From positions 146,362,001-146,426,000 of the forward strand of contig CM077670.1 of the NCBI GenBank assembly GCA_039707655.1: a stretch of 64,000 nucleotides of DNA. Reading direction: 5' to 3'. A program made the position numbers and the translations under genes. Each line of letters opens with the position of its first letter. Within the stretch, counting starts at the first letter, position 1. Source of the DNA: Elymus sibiricus. Lineage: Eukaryota; Streptophyta; Magnoliopsida; Poales; Poaceae. Below the pieces are notes generated by a model. That model saw only the letters and a program-made list of their open reading frames with translations, had not been told where the DNA came from and did no database searches. Below are positions 56,915-64,000 of the stretch, in pieces.

Positions 56915-57570
56915 ATGGCTTCCTCACACTCCACCACTCTCCGGGACGGGAAGACGACGGACCAGAAGAAGGAGATGACCGCCATTGCTGCCGACTGGCT
57001 GGCCTGCAGGCAGCCGGAGGACGACGACGTCCCAATGGAGGACGTGGTCGTCGACAAGCCGGCGCCACCCTCCTCCTCCGCGCCATCCTCGCCGGTGCAT
57101 TGCACCATGACCATCGCCGAGGCCCGTGCCCAATACATGGACATGGTGCAGGAGCAGCGGAAGGAGCAGTTCTGGGAGGTGCAGGCCGACGCCGCCTACG
57201 ACCACTAGCTCCTCCAGGAGCACCTGCAGGCGGAGGGGCAGATCGCTGTGGACCTGGTGGAGCAGGCGGCGCTGCTCGAGTCCTCGCGTGCTGGCAGTAC
57301 CGCCAGTGGGTGCCGGAGGTTGCGGCCGCCTACAAGGAGGGCGACGAGGCAGGCAAGGCCCTGTTTGGCGAGACAGACGACGAGGCAGAGGACATCGCCG
57401 GCTCTGCCGAGGCCTCACCCCGCCGGCAATGAAGCGAAGGACTTCGTCGGCTCCGTCGAGGCCCTGCCCCGCCGGCAACGAGGCGGAGGACATCGCCGGC
57501 TCCGTCGAGGCCCCGCCCCGCCGGCAACGAGGCCGCGCCACACAAAAAACGAGGAAGAGTAGAAGACGAT
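56915..57570 (+). pseudogene. Unknown coding unit (plus), stop and frameshift
   Basis: ATG at 56915 (MASSHSTTLRDGKTTDQKKE). About 97 codons to TAG at 57206-57208 (probably CAG originally), then the same frame continues LLQEHLQAEGQIAVDL, followed by a frame shift near 57285 into VLACWQYRQWVPEVAAAYKE and GDEAGKALFGETDDE. The region is acidic, helical and Gln-rich. The C-terminal part is a 49-bp tandem repeat. GC-rich third positions and the preceding TATA suggest a captured host-gene fragment or a CACTA accessory gene; function unknown. Confidence 0.5.
57391..57537 (+). repeat. Three-copy 49-bp tandem repeat
   Basis: GAC-(A/T)TCG-(C/T)CGGCTC units start at 57391, 57440 and 57489. Because 49 is not a multiple of three, the same peptide core (GS(A/V)EA.PRRQ) appears in each of the three frames in turn, which explains the overlapping open frames here. 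Confidence 0.88.
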
Positions 57571-58200
57571 AGGTCGTCGCCGCTCGGGTCCAAGTAAGGC
57601 CACCGCTCCTCCCCTCCGGTTGAAGCCAAACTTGGTGGGTTGAACATCCATGGCCGATTAGGTGCTTGGCGGCGATGTGGAGTCGGACAGCTTCACTTCC
57701 CGGGGCTCCGGAGGCGGAGCTGGAGAGCGGCGAGGTGGAGCTAGAGAAGCTTCAGTTCTCGGGCTTCAGCCGGACACGGGGAATGGGCGCCGGCGACCAT
57801 TTAGATTAGGTTAATTAGTTATACATCCAGAGCCAGATAAGCACCGCTTTTTAGTTGAAGAATGACCGAAATGTAATGAAAACTGGGCATGTTTATATGA
57901 AACCCGGCCGTGTTTGAACGAATTTAGTCTGGTTAGTTCAAATTGTTGTATCAGAGGCATTAAACAAACATGCAAAACAATACGTACTAGCATTATTCTC
58001 AGGACGCACAGTGATCACCTTGTTTGCCACAGTTTCACATGTACCATAATTTTTTTTAGCGTGGCTGTACATTGCAATCAAACTCACAGGCCTGGCAATT
58101 CATAACATTCACAACAATCGATCAATGATTACGCATCTCAATGAAGCACACGTCAGAGCCAATATTTACTTCACAACTAAAGACACAAAGAAAAACCGAT
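57571..58200 (+). other. 3' flank of the plus-strand unit, non-coding
   Basis: GC-rich to about 57810, then A/T-rich with no frame of note, as expected of a 3' UTR and flank. No clear AATAAA. Confidence 0.4.
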
Positions 58201-58225
58201 CGAAGCTGCTGACAGCAAAGGGCGT

Positions 58226-58385
58226 CCCATTCCAAAATATCAAATGTATGTCTTCTTGCTAACATCAATGAGCAAAATTTGACAAGCTTTCCCATTCCAA
58301 AATATCAAATGCATGTCTTCTTGCGAACACCAATGAGCAAACTTTGAGAAGGTTTTCCCATTGCAAAATATCAAATGCCTATGAT
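58226..58385. repeat. About 64-bp tandem repeat, two and a half copies
   Basis: CCCATTCCAAAATATCAAAT and following bases occur at about 58227, 58291 and 58358 (the last partial and diverged). Confidence 0.85.
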
Positions 58386-59538
58386 TGTGGAAAGGCAGGG
58401 GTCCGTCATCAGTTTGCACATTGACATGGAACCTCGTGTTGGATTAACCAGCTGATCTTTTTTGTGCAGTTCCACTGAAATCGAGCAATGTCATGCGTAG
58501 CTTGGTGGATTTCGTATTTATATGTTGCAAGGCCTTGAACACATTAGCAGATCCTTTCATGTAGCTAGTTTGGTGCCTCAAGGTGACAATGAATGATTAG
58601 AGAACCATTCGATGTATTGTGCATGATGAAGTATTATGGAGGGCACGAACCATCCAAACATTTTGTGCAGTTCCACTGAAATCAAGTTGAGCATCCCTGT
58701 CTGCATAAATACAGAAAAAGTGTGATTACTATAATAGTGGTACTAGTTGATGAAATATACGCTCACAAATATAATCATCTTCATTATCTTAACAGGAAAA
58801 GATAGCAATGCAATAGCTTCAATTAAACATTTATTCAAAATAGTACCACAATATAAGTAGCACAACATAACAAAGCACGATCATGTGGATGAAGGCCGAT
58901 GCTGACCTCGTTTGTTACAGCAGCGTCCACAACTGACTTTGTCATATCTTTCCTTGTTGTAGAATCTTGCACTTCACATGTTGTTGAGTTGCCACATGAA
59001 CTCTGCAGACTGGTCATGTCACCAGCGTCTACTAATACTCTATAAAGCTTCTCGATTATTCCTTCTATAATGTACCGTAACCACTGACTGCTTCTTTTTG
59101 CAAAGTGGAAGGATCAACTGGGCCCAAGAATGCAACAGTTTGCCTTAAACACATTGGCTCTGTTGTGCAGTTCAACTGAAATCAAAATAGAAATAGCAAC
59201 GAGCAGAAGTTTTGATATCCCTGTTTGCACAAAGAGGTATAAAGGAAACAATTACTAACCAATAACGGTTGATGACTTATACGCCCACAAGAAAAAACAT
59301 CTACCTTATCTTAATGGGAAACAAAGCAGGACAGTAGCAATTCTCAAACAGTGTCACTGATTCATATTAACAGAGACATTATCTTAACAATACATTGGTT
59401 AAACATGTAGAAAGAATGACAAAGCAGGATAGTACCATTTCTCAAAGATTGTAACTGATTCATATTAACATAGACATTATCTTAACAATACATTGGTTCA
59501 ACATGTACTCCCGCCAATACGTAATAAGTGTTGCAGTT
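58386..59538. other. Non-coding region with short duplications
   Basis: GTGCAGTTC(C/A)ACTGAAATC recurs near 58466, 58665 and 59164, and a block with GATTCATATTAACA and TATCTTAACAATACATTGGT occurs twice (about 59360 and 59457). No coding evidence. Probably CACTA interior. Confidence 0.5.
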
Positions 59539-61077
59539 TGATACGTCTCCAACGTATCTATAATTTTTTATTGTCCCATGCTATTATAGTATCAATCTTG
59601 GATGTTTTATATGCAATTATATGCTATTTTATATCAATTTTTGGGACTAACCTATTAACCTAGTGCCCAGAGACAGTTGTTGTTTTCTGCTTGTTTTTGG
59701 TTTTTCAGGAAATCAGTACCAAACGAAGTCCAAACGCTATGAAACTTTTTGACGATTTTTTTCTAGACAAGAGAGACCCTAGAAGCTTCGGGAGTAGACC
59801 AGAAGCCACACGAGGAGGTGACAAGGCAACCCCACGCGCCCCAGGGGGCGCGCCAAGATTCCTTGTGGGCCCCTCGTGGCTCCTTTTGACCTAATTCCAC
59901 TTCTATAAATTCTCAAATATTGGGAAACCAACAAAGAGCCCCACGAAATAACTTTTCCGCTGCCACAAGCTTCTGTTCTTCCGCGATCCCATCTGGAGGC
60001 CTTTTTCGGTACTCTGCCAGAGGGGAAATCGATCACGGAGGGCTTCTACATCAACCTTGTTGCCCCTCCGATGATGTGTGAGTAGTTTACCACAGACCTA
60101 TGGGTCCATAGCTAGTAGCTAGATGGCTTCTTCTCTCTCTTTGATCTTCAATACAATGTTCTCTTCTATTCGATGTAATCTTCTTTTGCGGTGTATTTGT
60201 TGGGATCCAATGAATTGTGGGTTTATGATCAGATTATTCATGAGAAATATTTGAGTCTTTTCGGAATTCTTTTATGAATGATTATTATATCTTTGTATTT
60301 CTGTCTGATCTATCTGTTTGGTTTGGCCAACTAGATTGATTTATCTTCAGTGGGAGAGGTGCTTTGTAATGGGTTCAATCTTGCGGTGTTCTATATCCCA
60401 GTGACAGAAAGGGACAAGACACGTATTTGTATTGTTGCCATTAAGGGTAAAATGACGGGGTTTATTCATATTGATTGGGTTTACTTTGTCTACATCATGT
60501 CATCTTGCTTAAGGCATTACTCCGTTTTCATTAACTTAATACCCTAGATGCATGATGGATAGCGGTCGATGGGTGGAATAATAGTAGTAGATGCAGGCAG
60601 GAGTCGGTCTACTTGTCTCGGACATGATGCCTATATACATGATCATTGCCATGAATCCGTCATAACTAAGCGCTTTTCTATCAATTGCCCAACAGTAATT
60701 TGTTTACCCACCGTATGCTATTCGTTCGAGAGAGAAGCCTCTAGTGAAAACTATGGCCCCCGGGTCTACTTTAATCATAAAAAGAAAATTAAAAATACCT
60801 TGCTGCAATTTCTTACTTTTATTTTCTTTTGTAATTTATCTATCTACCACTACGAGATTTAATCCTTGCAAATAATGAGTTCAAGGGGATTGACAACCCT
60901 CTTGCCCGCGTTGGGTGCAAGTATTTGCTTTTGTGTGTGGAGGTGCTGCTCACGAGGTTTTGTGTGGTTCTCCTACTGGATTGATACCTTGGTTCTCACT
61001 GATAGAAATACTTATCTCTATTGTGTTGCATCACCCCTCCTCTTCGGGGAAAATCCCAACGCAGTTTACAAGTAGCA
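59539..61077 (+). repeat. 5' LTR of element F
   Basis: 1539 bp. TATAAAT at 59904-59910 with GC-rich CGCGCCCCAGGGGGCGCGCC-type inverted sequence about 60 bp upstream (about 59837-59856). The short frames within have no family support. Confidence 0.85.
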
Positions 61078-61088
61078 GGAAGAATTTT

Positions 61089-61106
61089 TGGCGCCGTTGC
61101 CGGGGA
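61089..61106 (+). other. Element F primer binding site, tRNA-Asp type
   Basis: TGGCGCCGTTGCCGGGGA, the canonical form, 12 bases after the LTR end. Confidence 0.92.
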
Positions 61107-61306
61107 GACATCATCAAAACCTCTCAATTACCTTTACACAAACTATCAATTACTTACTCTACTTTTTATTTGCCTTTGCCTCTCGTTTTCATCTCCCCAA
61201 CTTCTCTAAAAATCAAAAATACAAAAATATTTTGTGTGATATCTTTGTTTGTGTTGCCATCTGCCTTCTATTTGCTTGCATCTTCGCTTGCTAAAAATCT
61301 ATTGAT

Positions 61307-62164
61307 ATGCATCCTCATCCACTTGCTAATATTTTCAAAAGATCCAATTATGATGAACCAATTGCTAGTGAGTTGAGTGCACTTGATTATCTTTATGAAG
61401 TTTTGCTTGAAAATCATGAATCTGAAAATTGTGATGAAGTGTTGAAAGAAGAAATTTATAAAGTGATTCATGATAACTTCTTGAATGAAAAGCATGATTG
61501 CAATGATGTTATTATAAATTCTATTAATGTCAGTTGTGCTAATGATATGCAAAACTACAAGCTTGGGGAAGATAATTTTGTTATGACCACTACTTATTGC
61601 AATGATCATGATTGGGGTGATAATGCTTCTTATGATCTTGAAAATTTATTAAAGCCACATGATGAATATGTTATGGATAATAATTTTTGCAATAATATTG
61701 AAAGTGGGTTTGGAAGAGTGTCAACTTTAGGTAAAAATAATCCCACATATTCGGAGAGTATTCAATTTTATGAAATTTTTGATAAAAGTGGGTTTGGAGA
61801 GGTCATGACTTTAGTTGATGCTAATCTCACTATCTTGGAAGATTATAATACTTTCATGCATGTGGATCACGAAGATAGTATTTTATATGATAGCTATATT
61901 GTTGAATTTGATTATGATCCTACATGTAATTATTATGAGAGAGGAAAATATGGTTGTAGAAACTTTCATGTTACTAAATTACCACTCTTTGTGTTGAAAT
62001 TATTAATGCTTCATTCTTCCTTTTTGCATATGCTAGATATTGCTTGTCTTGATAATTTAATTTCCTATAAAATGCCAATGCATAGGAAGTATGTTAGACT
62101 TAAATGTGTTTGTCACATCTTTTATGATGCTCTCTTTGTGCTTCAATTCTTGTCTTTGACGTGA
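61307..62164 (+). CDS. Element F single ORF, unknown function
   Basis: 285 codons, uninterrupted, starting MHPHPLANIFKRSNYDEPIA. Acidic, Asn/Asp-rich and A/T-rich in codon use, unlike the GC-rich CACTA units next door. No zinc knuckle, capsid or catalytic motif. A twice-used phrase, SGFGRVSTLGKNNPT and SGFGEVMTLVDANLT, suggests an internal duplication. The C-terminus is Cys- and Leu-rich (LLMLHSSFLHMLDIACLDNL) and could be membrane-associated or simply hydrophobic. Its intactness in an element with no pol suggests either youth or selection on the ORF. Confidence 0.75.
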   Translation: MHPHPLANIFKRSNYDEPIASELSALDYLYEVLLENHESENCDEVLKEEIYKVIHDNFLNEKHDCNDVIINSINVSCANDMQNYKLGEDNFVMTTTYCNDHDWGDNASYDLENLLKPHDEYVMDNNFCNNIESGFGRVSTLGKNNPTYSESIQFYEIFDKSGFGEVMTLVDANLTILEDYNTFMHVDHEDSILYDSYIVEFDYDPTCNYYERGKYGCRNFHVTKLPLFVLKLLMLHSSFLHMLDIACLDNLISYKMPMHRKYVRLKCVCHIFYDALFVLQFLSLT

Positions 62165-64000
62165 GCATCATTGAAATCTCAAAGCCTATCTTAATGGCTA
62201 TAAAGAAAGAGCTTGTTGGGAGGCAACCCAATATGTATCTTAAATTTTTGCTTTTATTTTCTGTTTTGTGTGTTTACACAATTATAGCTACTGTTATTAT
62301 TGTGTTTTTATCTTTTAATTAGTGTTTGTGCCAAGTAATGCCTTTAGGATGATTTGGATGATAGTATAATTGATGCTGTTTGGAAAACAGAAAGTTTTGT
62401 GCCCAGTTCTGGATTTTTGGTTCTGTACTGGAAAGTCAGAAAAATCTGAAAGTTTTACACATTATTGGTATATGAATTGTTTACATTGTCCTAATTTTTC
62501 AGAACTTTTGGAGTTACAGAAGTATAGCTTTTAAATAGATCTTTACAGACTGTTCTGTTTTAGACAGATTCTGTTTTCTATTGCATAGTTTGCTTATTTT
62601 AATGATGCTATGGAGTATATCAGGGGGTATAAGTCATGGAGAAGTTAGAGTACAGTAGCATTATGCAAGAATTAAATATGAATCAATTTATAACAGTACC
62701 TAAAGTTTAAGGTTTGTTTGTTATACTAACGGATCTCACGAGGTTTCTGTTGAGTTTTGTGTGCTGAACTTTTCAAGTTTTGGGTGAGATCACGATGGAT
62801 GAAGGAATAAGGAGCAGCAAGACCCTAAGCTTGGGGATTCCCAAGGCACCCCAAGTTACTATTCAAGGAATACCCAAGCGTCTAAGCTTGGGGATGCCCC
62901 GGATGGCATCCCCTCTTTCGTCTACAATCTATCGGTATATCACTTGGAGCTATATTTTTATTCATCACATGATATGTGTTTTACTTGGAGCGTCTTGTGT
63001 CATAGTTTTATTTTCTTTGTTTGCTTTTTAGTTTGCCACAATCATCTTTTGAAACACACCTTTTTGAGAGGGACACACATTTATCGTGATTTGTTAGAAT
63101 ACTCTATGTGCTTCACTTATATCTTTTGAGCTAGGCAGTTGCTCTAGTGCTTCACTTATATCTTTTACAGCACGGTGGTGGTTATATTTTAAAGAAATAG
63201 TTGCACTCTCATGCTTCACTTAAATCTTTTTGAGAAACTAATAAATAGTAATGGCAATTTTCACGTGTTAAAAGAATGGTCCAGATATGATAAGGTATTC
63301 AAAAGGGGTATAATAAAAACTTTCATGTAGATCACCAAATATGAAGTATTTGGTTAATTTTATTAATGTCCTAATATGAAAGGATATAGATTCATGATCA
63401 TTGGTTACTAGAAATATTGGTATTAAAGTTTGTTATTAACTACTCATCTAAGTATTGGTCGTGGCATGGTGAGGAAGTTTGATCATTTATAGGTCTGAAA
63501 TGAAATCCTTGAGTGCTGTTACGATCGGGGGCGCGTGATGGTTAACTCCTACCAACCTCCCTCCTAGGGGCATGCGGTTAGTACTTTGCTTCGAGTGCTA
63601 ATAGGCTTTCACAATAAGTGTGTGAGTTCTTTATAACTAATGTGAGTCCATGGATTATACGCACTCCTATCTTTCCGCAATTTGCTAGCCTCTTCGGTAC
63701 CATGCCTTGCCCTTTCTCACCTCGAGAGTTGGTGCAAACTTAGCCGGTGCATCCAAACCCCATGATATGATACGCTCTTTCACACATAAGCCTCCTTTTA
63801 CCTTCCTCAAAACAGCCACCATACCTACCTATTATGGCATTTCCATAGCCATTCCGAGATATATTGCCATGCAACTTCCACCGTTCCGTTTATATGACAC
63901 ACATCATCATTGTTATATTGCTTTGCATGATCATATAGCTGATATAGTATTTGTGGCTCAGCCACCGTTCATCATTTTTTTATATACATGTTACACTAGA
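62165..64000 (+). other. Element F interior after ORF, twin hairpins
   Basis: Non-coding. Two GC-rich hairpins, each opening with AAGCTTGGGGAT: stem CTTGGGG/CCCCAAG at 62830-62836 and 62849-62855, and a perfect 9-bp stem GGGGATGCC/GGCATCCCC at 62890-62898 and 62905-62913. The rest is A/T-rich; the 3' LTR is not reached, or not recognised, before 64000. Confidence 0.6.

Larger units (their letters stand above)
52064..59538 (+). mobile_element. CACTA (En/Spm) transposon, one end seen
   Basis: The terminal sequence CACTACAAAAAAAAGACAC at 52064, with TGTGACA/TGTCAT-type subterminal motifs over the next 200 bp, is that of Triticeae CACTA elements. GGG precedes it (3-bp target size). No opposite TAGTG end is recognised before element F at 59539, so the right limit is a guess: the element may end earlier or be cut by F. 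No CACTA transposase (TNPD-type) is visible. It holds subterminal repeats, a minisatellite, a duplicated 660-bp block and captured-looking coding remnants. Confidence 0.65.
59539..64000 (+). mobile_element. Element F: non-autonomous LTR retroelement, 3' end outside window
   Basis: 5' LTR 59539-61077 (TGATACGTCTCC to AAGTAGCA), canonical tRNA-Asp-type primer site, one intact ORF of 285 codons, then about 1.8 kb non-coding to the window edge. No PR, RT or integrase in 2.9 kb of interior. CAGTT precedes the LTR as the likely target site. Confidence 0.85.

Noticed and set aside
52064..59538. Firm right end for the CACTA element
   Set aside because: No TAGTG end matching CACTACAAAAAAAAGACAC was recognised, so only a tentative limit is given.

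Overview
This 64 kb window looks like intergenic DNA from a large grass genome, most likely Triticeae (wheat, Aegilops, barley or a relative). Almost all of it is transposable elements nested in one another, with LTR types typical of that group, tRNA-iMet and tRNA-Asp primer sites, a CACTA element and PIF/Harbinger elements. I see no intact host gene, no tRNA gene and no CRISPR array. Species and chromosome cannot be read from the sequence. Family names are avoided where I cannot verify them.

Layout. (1) 1-11098, plus strand: a chromodomain gypsy element (Tekay/Del type), with its 5' LTR cut by the window edge, an accessory ORF, gag, a pol broken by an in-frame stop, and a complete 3.4 kb 3' LTR. 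It sits inside (2) 11099-about 15120, minus strand: an Athila-type gypsy element of which gag, PR-RT and a 5' LTR piece remain. (3) About 15121-21419, plus: a retroelement remnant with a broken accessory ORF (putative plant transposon protein type), a promoter-like region in front of that ORF, and a 3' LTR. Both the promoter-like region and the LTR carry arrays of a 13-bp palindrome. (4) About 21420-24256, minus: a 3' LTR and pol C-terminus of a gypsy element, into which a complete Cassandra TRIM with 5S rRNA-derived LTRs has inserted (22974-23698). (5) 24257-25518: LTR scraps, including a probable copia LTR.

(6) 25524-50868 is one nested stack. Element A (TSD CCTAG, Athila ORF1-like) was hit by element B (TSD TAGAT, exactly at A's start codon). 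B was hit by element C (TSD AAAGA, gag-only chromovirus), and C's LTR by a Harbinger transposon (TSD TAA). A also received solo LTR D (TSD GCAAC) and solo LTR E (TSD CTTAT). Removing the inserts leaves A about 5.2 kb long.

(7) 50989-52063: a truncated Harbinger with ORF1 remains. (8) 52064-about 59538: a CACTA element with subterminal repeats, a minisatellite, a roughly 660-bp duplication, a captured copia RT scrap, and two homologous, divergently oriented, decayed coding units. (9) 59539 to the end: a non-autonomous LTR element with an intact 285-codon ORF and no pol; its 3' LTR lies outside the window.

The best candidate for something new is a pattern rather than a gene. At least two unrelated LTR families here carry family-specific CpG-containing palindromes repeated at about 20-23 bp spacing around their promoters, and two further families have related arrangements. 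The first family also encodes a non-retroviral accessory ORF next to its array. This recalls TE-encoded anti-silencing factors that read family-specific motif clusters, but that link is inference.
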